Positions 1 to 10,629 of a stretch of DNA of 64,000 nt are shown here, piece by piece; positions within the stretch are counted from its first letter, which is position 1, and each line of letters begins with the position of its first letter. The notes under the pieces were generated by a model. It had not been told where the DNA came from and did not search any database. It saw only the letters and a list, made by a program, of their open reading frames with translations. The translations under genes and the position numbers were made by a program. This DNA is from Cladopsammia gracilis (taxonomy: Eukaryota > Cnidaria > Anthozoa > Scleractinia > Dendrophylliidae): the NCBI GenBank assembly GCA_022457155.1, contig JAJGOT010000167.1, positions 481,001 to 545,000 on the forward strand. Reading direction: 5' to 3'.

Positions 1-86
1 GGCCTGGAATTTTCTTGCGTTTGCGGCATCAATGTTGCTTTTACGCGGAAAAGATCGACCAAACGTCTTACGCAATTATAACTCAC

Positions 87-193
87 CTTTCAAATCCTTG
101 CTGTTGCGTAAAAACTCTGAATGGTAATGAAGGTGACAATAATCTGTACTCGTTTCTGTAACGGATATGCAGCACCATAGCGGTAGACACCAT
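87..193 (-). CDS. candidate first coding exon of an unidentified gene
   Basis: On the minus strand an ATG at 193-191 opens 35 codons plus two bases and runs into a good donor (AAAG/GTGAGT, GT at 86-85). The predicted N-terminus is rich in Arg, Ser, Leu and hydrophobic residues with no acids before a Glu near residue 15, so it could be a mitochondrial presequence. It would be divergent from the DMRT gene starting at 395. The rest of the gene would lie left of the window. I do not recognise the product, and a chance open stretch is quite possible. Confidence 0.25.
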
Positions 194-394
194 CAGCTTT
201 ATTCATTCTCCAAGACATTTTAGGTCAGTAGTCGGTCAAAACCCTAGCTAGCCACGCTGCTGTAAAAAGGGATTCCAACAAGGAACATGTGCATTGTTAT
301 GCAAATTATCATTGATAGTTGGCGCCAGATTTGAATTGCTAATTTATTGTCAAAGCACGTGCAAACTTCTGTTCATTTTCGTTCGAAGTTGAAA

Positions 395-1657
395 ATGGAG
401 CCACGCGTAAATGGTCGAACCTGTGCAAAATGTAGGAAGCACGGGGTGATTAGTGCACTTCGTGGCCACAAGCTCCTTTGCCCGTATAAGCTTTGCAGCT
501 GTGAAAAGTGTGTAACTCACACTCAAGTGTTAAATGAGAGAACAAGTAAAGACCCAGAGAAAACAGGAAACCATCCAACTCTGAGTGTACCAGAGGTGGT
601 AGCCTTCCCGTCAGTCTCGGCCACGCTACAAATAGCAGACGGTGATATTGCAAAGAAAAAAGCCAGAAACGCTCTCAGTGCAGCTGAAAAGAGAACTGGT
701 GAGTTTTTATAGTAATTCTTATATGACCATTAAAAATAATAACCTTGACTACGGCGAGACTAGTCGGGGAGTGTAATTGAACTAGGGCTCAGATTTTACG
801 GCTGCGACGAAAACTCCCCATCAATCTATCAATTTCCCCATTGTAGAATGATAATTTCCCAACCTTCAGTATAACCTGACGTGCAAAATTAACTGTATTT
901 ATTCTTATTTTCTTGCACAACAGAGCAAAGGCAAAAACAACTAGTGAAACACCGAGAGCTCTACAGCCAAGTAAATAAGCATGCTAGTCATATTGCATCT
1001 GTCTGCCCTGACATGTCTCCACTGCACGTACTTAGAGGGGTAATTCAACAGCACCAGATGAAGCCTGTAGCCCCCGGTAATTCCAAAGACACCGTGCAAG
1101 TCATGCCGGACATCCCTGTGTCGTTTAAACCACCGTGGGGTGACAAAGTGGAAAGACTGAGTAGCGTTCTACCAGACATCCCTAAGTCCACACTTAACGA
1201 CATGATCAGCGCGGAAAATGGTAACTTAGATGTGATTGTGTCAAAAGTGTTCGGCGAGTCTGATGTGCATCCCTCCAAGACACCCTACGAGTGTTCTGTA
1301 GACTCAGTAAGCGACCAGTGTGACGCAAAGTCCGCCGAGTACTCCCGTGAGTGTCATAGAATGGCAACCGCCGCCACATCGATCTCTACTGACAACCTCA
1401 AATCTATTCTTAGCACGGTGCACGAGAACGAAAGTGACGAAAACCAGCAACAACAAGCACGCGTCTTATCCTTTCACAAGCCGGAACGAAGCACCGTAAA
1501 TGTCCTGGATGATCACCTAAGTAACTACTGGTCTGAGCTGTTGTCCAGCCAAGACACTACAGGTTTATGTCCGGAATGCGCAAGCATCATTGACCTCAAG
1601 TGCAATTTTTGCCCAAATTGCGGGTACTTAATGAAAAAAAATTGTCGTCGACTTTGA
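395..1657 (+). CDS. DM-domain (DMRT) transcription factor with DMA-like domain
   Basis: Two coding exons, 395-698 and 924-1657, join in phase to give 345 aa. The start is the ATG at 395 (gaaaATGg); earlier in-frame codons are not ATG. Residues 8-39 form a DM domain with the ligand set C10, C13, H16, H25, C29, C34, C36 and C39, the intertwined zinc module that binds DNA in doublesex/MAB-3/DMRT proteins. Residues about 176-211 resemble the CUE-like DMA helix bundle of DMRT3/4/5-type proteins. A CPEC...CPNC zinc-ribbon-like pair sits near residues 319-338, which is not usual for DMRTs. The protein should act in the nucleus, and DMRTs often act in sexual or neural development. A poly(A) signal AATAAA lies at 1855-1860. 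The DM identity is sure; the orthology class is not. Confidence 0.93.
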
Positions 1658-1860
1658 CTCAGTTTCACAACGCAGGAAAACTGACTGATTAAATTAGCTC
1701 AGAGCTTGAACTTTTTGCTTACTTCCCGGAGACCTCCCTCTGTCAAAGAATTATGTTACGTTGAACTTTGAATTATTGTTACGTTTAAATTTACCTGATC
1801 TGTGTAATGAATTATCGAAGTTTGTAATTCTATTTTTGCAGTGTAATTCATAATAATAAA

Positions 1861-2994
1861 GATCTTAACGGAAAGTGCCTACTGTCCATTCCCTGGTCTT
1901 ATTATCGCACAGCTTTGCAGTTAAATGAAAAAGTGAGCGCTTTTTAATGCGATTTTCGTAGTCTATTCACATTATCGAGTTTTCATTGCGCTCGCAAAAA
2001 ATGCGAATCAGGCTTGAAAAAGAACCCTCGAAATTCTAGACAAGAAACTTGCCTTTCAAGTAGTCTATCGCAGATGTTCTCTTCCTGTTCAAAATTCCCT
2101 AAAACTTCCAAAATTCCGTTTTAGTTTCTGGTTTTACTGTTTCCTTGATGCAGTGCCGTATTTTTAAAATTCACAACTCGCGCGCCTTAGACTATTTACG
2201 CCTGACTGAATTCACTAAATTGACAAAATTGACTAATTACAAATTTGTACAAATTTGTGTAATTTAGTATTACTAATGTTTCACGGTTATATTGTTTGCA
2301 CTCTATTGTCAGAACGAGATGAGCTGCATTACTATTTACATGTACAAAGTATTTTATGTTCAAAGACAAAAATTTAAGCGACCACCCGAGACGGAATTAG
2401 CAACAGCACGCGACAGTTGTCTGCGATGCATGCGTAACAGATACGCGAGAGTTTCGTGATGGTTTTTATAGTGAAGCTTATGTCTTAACAGAAATAATCT
2501 TTGGATATCCGCGACGACTTATTGCCGGTTTTATTAGGGGTTTTAGTAATAATGCTACATGTAGATATCCCTGACGCCTCATCGCCGACCCGTGGCGGTA
2601 TCGTAGGATTTCGTAAGGGTTTAAGTGCTGGATAATCTCGGGTATTCCAAGGGGTTTAGGTGATAGACTTAAATATCCTTGACGCCTCGTTGCCGAACCG
2701 GGATGGTTTTCAATGTGTCTTTATGAAATACAATGGCTCTTCAAGTCCATCACAGATGCGGTGGCACATTTTTTATTTATAAAATTGGCAAAATTTCTCC
2801 AGCAAGCTAAGCTCTGTAAAACAGCAACATGAAATGACTACACTCTAGGTTTTATGATTTATGAAGAGCGTCCCGTGTCAACCAGGCTTAGACGCAAAAA
2901 GTTCAGCTTACTACTAGTTAAGCAACAAAATATTTCGGACACAGCTGAATGGATATAAATAAAAAAGAAAAATAGCATGTATAAATATAAATTT
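1861..2994. other. intergenic stretch without recognisable gene
   Basis: Between the DMRT poly(A) signal and the last visible TUBGCP4 exon I see no coding signal on either strand. At about 2500-2705 there are three diverged copies of a unit containing GATATCCCTGACGCCTC, an old tandem repeat. I looked here for the missing TUBGCP4 C-terminal exons on the minus strand and found none. Confidence 0.5.
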
Positions 2995-5900
2995 TTATTC
3001 CGCATTCTTTACCGGTTTCATCAGCAGAAATGACTGTGCCATGAGTGTGGTAATAAACTGATCGTGAGCCAAACGGATTGATTCAAAGTCTCTTGTGCTG
3101 TTTATCTTCTCCACAAGTTGAGTGTACTGTGCCTCTAACACATCCACCTGCAGACGAAAATTATGGTACGAAAGTTGGGTGTTCTGTGACTCTAACACAT
3201 CTACCTACAGAAGAAATTCTGCTACATAAGTTGGGTGTTCTGTGATTCTGACACGTCCCCTGACAGTTCAACAACAAGAAAATAAATGCTTACATCTGGT
3301 ATATAAGGACAATCTTTTGGGAGAATTCTGAAATAGCATTGAGGATCTTCCTTTAACGAACCATCCAGGGTTGGTTTCTTAGAAGAGATCTTGAACTTTG
3401 GACATGTTTAGGAGCTCATTTATAAACTGGTAAAACCACCAGGAGAGATGAAAAAAAGCGTTGTGTATATATCACGAACTGAACGTTTTCGTACTACTGC
3501 AACAAGGATAAAATGTAGCATGTGATGCATTGTTAAATGTATTTAAAAACTCGTGGCATCGTGCTTGTTGCACTTTTTTGTAATTTAAACTTGAGTTACG
3601 CGGTTGACTGGGAAGGCTGGTAAAAGACAGACACAATCACATTACCTGGAGGTAATACTGTAAATTATCCACTAGGAAGGCCATGTGCATCCTTGACAGC
3701 CATATCTTTGTCATATTTGATAGCTGTGCAGTGGACAAGTGTTTATTGCCCATGTATGCTGCCCAAACTTGCTGAAGGTCCAACTGAGTCCGCTTCACTT
3801 TCAACAAAAATCTAAACAGATTATTATACCTGCAGACAGAACAAAGTCAGTGAGTTTTACCAACCACACAACAGAACGATGTTAATGCCACGTCTCAATC
3901 ATTTAATTTTACTTTTTCACATAACATGGCTTCAAATGTTCTTTCTGCATGTCGCACACTCCACTCAAACGATGAGAAGATTGCATGACAAAACTACCAA
4001 GGATATTATTTGACAAAGCCAAAGAACGTCTGTGTGAAAGCCTAGTACATACATACTTTATTACTCATGCGCGTAGCGGCATGAGTTATAAAATGCCCTC
4101 CGTTTTTCTTTTTCTTATTTTTTTTTTTTTTGGTGTCACGATTTTGCATGCAAATTTAAACTGTGCACTTCCGGTTCATAGCTTTGCCATTTAAACTTCC
4201 TGTTTAGTGACTTCCAGCTACTCTCACTTCCGGTAAAACAGCGTAACTGAAGTGTCACGACAGCGTCTCCTACAATCCTACTTACATTACTAATGTTCAC
4301 GTTAGGTATATATAAGACGTAGAAGAATCACTGGCTTCATTGTGGTACAGCCTTCATTTACAAAACATTCAATAGTAAACAACGTGGTTTGCAGGAACGA
4401 TGACTGAATGAAAGGAGTAACTCTTCTCCATGTCGGACATCTTCTTATCATGTTTAAAATATATCGTAAAACTTTCTTACGCATGCGCATGAGTATAGGC
4501 TGCTTGCAGCCTCTTGTTTATTATCCTTTCAGGATGAAAAAGACTCACTTTTCTAGAACAGCAGGTTGGAACAGAATATGTAATGGCCATTGAACGTCGT
4601 ACTGAAGCTTAACGCAATCCCAACCTGATACCACAACAGCTGTCTGGTCTGTTAAAGAACAAAAACATGTGAGGCTTCAAAGGAATCAACAATTATACAT
4701 GCTAATGATCAGGCTGGACTGAGGATAAAAAACATTTATTTTTTGGAGCACTTCTACCTGCAGCTGTAGGAGCTTTCTTCTTTTTCTCTTGCTGAGCAAT
4801 TTCTTTGTCAATCACAACAGTAAACATGGAAGCAGGTTCATCATCATCTGGCAGAAACTGAGTAACAAAAAATACAGATGTTTTACATATAGTGTTGTAC
4901 ATAATTATGCATTTCTCTCTTCCAACCTCCCAAACCCATTACTTGCAGTTCACACCCTGAACTTGGCAGAAACCATCTCTTTGTGCTTTTACTATTGTAA
5001 AATATTATGCAAATTTCACCATTGGTCCTACTTTCTCAGCCTGTGTGTAGCTCTACCAACCTACCCAGCCCTCACCCCTGCTCTTGCCATCTAACAAATT
5101 CCATTTTCTGTCTGTCCCCCTTAAGGCCTTTGGCTCACTGGCTCACCTTGCTAACAACTTGCAGAAATGCTGCATGGGCATCTGAAATACATTAACATCA
5201 AATTTGCAAATGTTACAGAACAGTCAAACACAAGCCCTGTTAAAATAACAATGGTGCTAGTTTAAAGATACATGTAGCGTGCAGTTACAATCTTTCAATT
5301 TTATGAGCATGAGACAAACATCAGCTTGTGAAGATGTGCTCCCATCCTCACCCACTCCACTCATGAAGCTCATGAATGGATTTATTTAACCAAGGATTTA
5401 ACACCCGTATAGAGCCTCATGAAAAGAGAAAAATTAAACAGTGTATATTTTATACAACACAGGATCCTACCATGAGAAGTGTTGTCTGATGGAGGCAGTT
5501 TTAGTAAATCCCTTGCATGTTCTATAAATGCAGAGAACAGCTCTCCTCTTCCCAGTAAGAAAAAGTCCTTTAAAATCTGTCAATCAGGTAAAAAAAAAAA
5601 CAGGTTAAAAGTTGACAGACAACAAATAACCACAATTTCTAATCCAAAGGTTCAAACCAAACTGGGCAACACATACCTTTAGATGCTTGAGTAGGTTTAC
5701 ATTCTCCACAACAAGTTTCCACAGATGCTTAAAATAGATTTTAAAAAAATTAAAATATTATTGTTTAATGAGGGTAACACTTAAAATAGTCCTGTGACTG
5801 ACAAAACTGGCCCTGGAATTCCAGATCTAATAATTATTGTAATTTAGAAATGTTCTCTGTTTTTTTTTTAGGAGAAGGAGGAACAAACTCAACCCACATT

Positions 5901-8900
5901 TGATGCTGAGTCTGGGATTCTAACCTGGGCAGCAATTGTGGGAGGTAATCACTTTCACCAGTGTACCAAATAAAGGCCATGGTGGATAACTCTGTTTTAA
6001 TTGTGTCCTATGTGACACTTGGTACTCATGACAGAAATGGATTGTGAAAGTGATTGTGATGATGAAGATATATATACAAACAAGCAAGTAAGATTTCTTT
6101 TAATTGGACTTAAATAAGAAAAATAAGCTAGTACACAGTTAAGGCCCATTTACAGATACGATTTTTGATGCGATTTTTGTCGCGCTCTCCAATGTAACTT
6201 TTGTCAGGAAGGTTCCTTATTTTCCTCACCCCTCTGTGATTTCCCAAAAATCGCCGCCAAGTTGTACCTGTTCAAAACCTCTGTGACATCGCGCAACAAA
6301 TTGCTCCCCAATCACTCTGAAATCGCTGCAAATTTACACACATGATTTGAAGATGCAACTTGTGCATGACAAAAATTGCGCAAAAAATTGCCTGTGTAAA
6401 CGCGCCTGTATGTACCTCAGCAACACACAGCCTGATCTTGTCAATTTCATTCTCAAACAACATCAAGTTAAACTTGGGTTGCTGCTGTAGGGCATATAAT
6501 GACCTCGTGAATTCCTCTTCCTTCTCTTGAATTACAGAACCTGTCATCAAATTGTCAACATCAGTAAAAATGCTAGGAAACTACTTAGAAGATCAGATTG
6601 ACTATAAATCAGATATTCAAAGAAATCAATATCATGTGAACTTACTTCGCTGAAGAGAGTTTTTTGTTTGCTTGGATCCTTTAAACATCCCAACCGATTC
6701 ACCAATAAACAAAACCTAAACAGAAAGGTCAAGGTCAGAGCTAACACTATGAGCTGTTTAACATTTTGAAGATGCAATAATCAATGATTGGAGTTATGTC
6801 TACTCTAGGTTTAATAATTTATACAAAAGTTTCCAACCTTATCAGCCACCCTGGTTGGAATATAAGATGGCAGCATTTCTGCATGGATTCTAAACTGCCA
6901 TTGAGCTGGAGTCTGCTTTTTTACTTCACCCTCCTGCAACCAACAAAAAAAGAGATCTTCGTACAAAACATTTAAAAAAAAAAAATGAGCAGTTACATAG
7001 AACATAGCCCCTTTCTCCCACCCCCCTGCTTCCCCACCTGCCTTGACTTAAGGTTATACTCTGGGAGTCAAGAGGATTAAGCCTTTACTGTACCAATATT
7101 TCAGTAAGTTGCCTTCCTGTTATTCCAGGTATTCCCAGGTCACTGCTGCTACCTGCAGCACCTTGATCTGTTTTGTTTACTGTTTGATCATCAGCTGAGG
7201 TGACTTCTTTGATGAAGAATTCACTGTGTTTATCAATGAGTATCCCATGCAGCACCCATGCACTGAGCTGTTGATACATTACTCCATGACACACAAACAG
7301 GATTCTGATTCACATGAAATAAAAGGAAAATCAAGTATCAACAACAACGCACAAAAATGCTTACAGTGTGTTGTGTATTATCATGAGCACCCAACAAACA
7401 TTTGTTTACAAGTTTTGTAACTAACTTAACACTTAGTGTGATAAACACAAAGTGAAAAAGGATAAAATGTAATCTTGTCGCTTTGTGTTATGTCACAGGA
7501 GTGTAAAGTTACAAATGTAGTTACAAAACTTTTAAACAAAACTTGTAAAAATGTTTCTGCGGTGCTTTATGTAACACTGTCATTATCAACCAACAGTGAA
7601 ACAGCTATAAAAAATATTGTTGTGTGTTTCCAGGAAATATCCATACCCGGCTATGCATGCATTACCTTTCTAATGCATCTCGCACATCAGGAATTCCACA
7701 GATGCAGCTTTGTTGCAGAATATCCAGAATTTGACATCCTAATGCCTGATCGCAAAACAAAACAAGGCCTCATGAACAACCAATAGATACAGTAACTACA
7801 ACCTCAATAAAACTACATTACCCGCAAGGTAAAATGAACTCCCTGTGAATCAGATCATTCTGCAGTAAAACAAATTCATTACTTAAGCTAAACTTTAACA
7901 CATACTACAAGCATCAATAATATAGAGTGAAACCTGTATTAAGCGGACACCCTCGCAACCTCGCTTAAGCGTCTGCTTAATAGAGGGGTCCGCTGAATAC
8001 AGATCCATTTTATAGTAAATATGGGAAGAAAATTTAGGGACCCAAGTGTCTGCTTAATAAAGGATGTCTGCTTAAAATGGGTCTGCTTAATACAGGTTTT
8101 ATTGTGGGTAAATATGTGTTCTATATATAAAGATTAATAAAAAGGTAACATTTCCATTATTTATTTTCTGTACCTTACTAGCTTGAATTTGCTCAATAAC
8201 TGACCACAGAGATGGGAATAAAACTTGATACTGAAAAGTACAAAAAACCTTAAATATTATTTTAATGATTCATAAGGAAAATACGAAAGAAATGTAAGTT
8301 AAATGAATGTTTGTAAATCCTGAAAATATGGAGTGAAAAGATGTAACAAACCTGTTCCAAGCTGTGTTCAATATATGTGAGAGGAAGTTTAGGATCTTTC
8401 AGAACCTGTGAAGTTTAAAAAAAAATAGTCATTAGTGAAATCCAACATTTAAAGCTGTCTATCATCGTCTTAACTAAATTTTAGTTACAATATAAGCTAT
8501 CTACATTCGTGAATGTAAGTACCTGTTTCTCTAAATCAATCAAGGTTTTTCTGTAAGAATCGAGAACTTGATCCAAACCAGTACAAAAGGCTTGAATGTA
8601 CAAACCAAATGGCTCCCGTGGAGTTATTCCTGGGTGAAAAAAAAAAAGAACTTATTGACAAATATTCTCATTAACAGAAAAAATTAATACTAATTAACTA
8701 AGAGTATCCGCATAAGGACTGTCAATAAGCTTTGAGATACATGGCTACAATCTTAAAAAATATATACCATTGGGGAGATGAACTCAAAATTAATTAATAT
8801 TAACATTTTTTTATCCAATCAGTTATTGAGAAACTATTATTAGTTTTAGGGTATATGGTTTGTACGGTGGCCCAAAAGTGTCACGGCAATTTCAATTTGC

Positions 8901-10438
8901 TCACGGCAATTTCAATTTGCTCACAACAATTTCAACTTCGTTCACGGCAATTTCAATTTGCTCACAGCAATTTCAACTTTGCTCACGGCAATTTCAACTT
9001 TACTCATGGCAATTTCAACTTCAAGTGTAAAATGGGGTTGGCAGGCCTGCACGACACTTACCTCATGTTTTTAATGCCATTTGCTCCTTCTGTGTGGTTT
9101 GAATGGGTATTCTGCATTTAGCCGTTTGTTAAGGAGGATTTTAGTTTAGAATGAGTTTTAAAACCTTTCAGAAGACGCATGCAACGGACTAGAGGTCAAG
9201 CCACTATTTCATTCAGGCAAGACCATGGTTTCGGTTCTCCTCTCAAACCTCATCAGTTGCCGGGTTTCTATTTGCTTGAGAAAGGTTAAAACATTCTGCT
9301 CAGCATAATTTTCAAACATGTATTTATACCCTTGACCAGTGTGGATTGAATTTCCTCGTTTTCTATTGGCTTTTCAATAGAAATTTTGATCCTCTCTGCT
9401 TGAATCTAAGTGTGTGTTTCGTTGCCATGAGCAAATTGCAATTGCCGTGAACAAAGTTGAAATTGCCGTGAGCAAATTGAAATTGCCCTGAGCAAATTGA
9501 AATTGCCATGAGCGAAGTTGAAATTGCCGTGTGCAAAGTTGAAATTGCCATGAGCAAATTGAAATTGCCATGACACTTTTGGGCCACCGTAGGTTTGACA
9601 CTAAATGTGGTGAAACATTGCACATAAACAAGCAACAGTATCAGGAAATAAAGTTTCAGGTTAAATTGAAACAAATAATGCTCACCATCACTTGAACTTT
9701 CTCTTATAAAAGGAGAAACTTCTGTATATTTCCTACAAAATGTCTGAAACTTTTGAAAGTAGGAGCCAAGCCGACAAATTCTGTTAAGAAGATCAACCTC
9801 ACTCTCGTGAATAAATGGTAAGTCAGCAGAAACCTGAAAATCAAACAACACAGCCATAATTATTTGGTAGATTTTTAAGCACAGGTGACCCCCATTATTT
9901 TCTAACAAATTGGCATGCAATGAAAAAGGGTATCATCCTATTTGTTTATCATATTTTCTTGAATAACAATAAGGGATTCTTATTCTCTTCATCTGTTTAG
10001 CTTACAGGGATTGGTTACTCCACAGAGGCTGGAAATAATATAATATATGTTGGTAAGTTTTGGGGGTAATTATTTGGAAAATATTCTAAAAGGGGGAGGG
10101 GAGGAAGAGGTGTAGGGGGTAATTATACTGGGGGGGGGGGGAGGAGTCTTTGCAGGACTGCCATTATTTGAGAATTGACATCTCTGAGATTGATTGATTG
10201 AACATTTAGTTAAGAGCTGTTTAAGTTAATTTATTTGTACATGCTAATTAAATTTATGAGTATACATTCACAAATTAATTTGATTCCATTTTTTTTTCAA
10301 ATATTGGCGCCAAGCCTGTACCGTTCTTTTCCACAACGCTGTTGAGGTGTGTATACAAACCTGTAGTCCAGCAAACTTTTTGTGGACAAACACTCCTCCA
10401 GAGTCCCCAGATAACGCCAAGATAAGCTCGTGTAACAT
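2995..10438 (-). CDS. TUBGCP4: gamma-tubulin complex component 4 (C-terminus missing)
   Basis: Seventeen coding exons join in phase on the minus strand: 10361-10438, 9686-9833, 8523-8629, 8352-8405, 8174-8230, 7666-7745, 7094-7304, 6838-6933, 6646-6715, 6416-6540, 5677-5727, 5471-5567, 5147-5181, 4758-4857, 4549-4648, 3646-3829 and 2995-3147. They give 581 aa that follow metazoan GCP4 from the N-terminus (MLHELILALSG) through CHGVMYQQLSAW and MLPSYIPTRVA to NSTRDFESIRLAHD. GCP4 is a Spc97/Spc98-family subunit of the gamma-tubulin ring complex and nucleates microtubules at centrosomes and spindles. The final exon reads KPVKNAE-stop with AATAAA overlapping the stop. The usual protein is about 667 aa, so roughly 75-85 residues of the C-terminal gamma-tubulin-binding domain are missing. 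A possible donor (GTAAAG at 3012-3007) could instead lead to exons not found here. Confidence 0.93.
3122..3266. repeat. 56/57-base tandem triplication at the TUBGCP4 last-exon acceptor
   Basis: Three diverged units begin at 3122, 3179 and 3235 (plus strand). Each contains the start of the last TUBGCP4 exon and its acceptor. Only the 3122 copy has a clean CAG/GTGGATG acceptor joined to the conserved coding sequence; the next has TAG and the third CAG in poorer context. The second copy stays open in the coding frame, so use of the upstream acceptor would insert 19 residues. Confidence 0.75.
6142..6407. mobile_element. MITE with GTTTACAC-type termini in TUBGCP4 intron 10
   Basis: The left end (AGGCCCATTTACA then GCGATTTTTGTCGCG-like) and the reverse complement of the right end (AGGCGCGTTTACACAGG then GCGCAATTTTTGTC) form imperfect inverted repeats of about 40 bases around about 190 bases of non-coding DNA. 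There is no transposase. The right end lies 7 bases from the exon 10 splice donor at 6415-6414. The target-site duplication is unclear. Confidence 0.6.
7930..8099. mobile_element. short palindromic MITE in TUBGCP4 intron
   Basis: The left terminus AAACCTGTATTAAGCGGAC is mirrored by the right terminus GTCTGCTTAATACAGGTTT. Internal sequence repeats the motif GTCTGCTTAATA several times. It is about 170 bases, non-coding and non-autonomous. Confidence 0.6.
8863..9591. mobile_element. 729-base inverted-repeat element with minisatellite arms in TUBGCP4 intron 2
   Basis: Termini TACGGTGGCCCAAAAGTGTCA and its inverted copy bound the element. Inside each end lie about seven tandem copies of a 19-21-base unit (TCACGGCAATTTCAATTTGC and close variants), forward on the left (8879-9025) and inverted on the right (9420-9575). 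An exact 6-base duplication GGTTTG flanks it at 8857-8862 and 9592-9597. The middle is non-coding. It is a non-autonomous DNA transposon of unknown superfamily. Confidence 0.8.
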
Positions 10439-10629
10439 ATTTTACCTTCAGTAAATATCAAAATATCGTAAAAACATTCCGTCGACCGCCATCTTTGTTT
10501 TTCAATTTTTCCGCGCATGTGTAGTTTTAGTCCCCTCTCAGCGGAGTCCCATAATTCCACTGGAGCCCCTCGTTCTCTCTCTTTCCGTCGCTTCTTGTGG
10601 GATTCTTCTCATCGAAGAGAAGACGAACT
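10439..10629. promoter_or_regulatory. shared divergent promoter of TUBGCP4 and RPS6
   Basis: 191 bases separate the TUBGCP4 ATG (minus, 10438) from the RPS6 ATG (plus, 10630). A YY1-like CCGCCATCTTTG lies at 10487-10498. A pyrimidine run with CTTTCCGTCGCTTCTT begins at 10581 and fits the 5'TOP start typical of ribosomal-protein mRNAs. I see no TATA box. Shared regulation is inferred from spacing. Confidence 0.6.
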
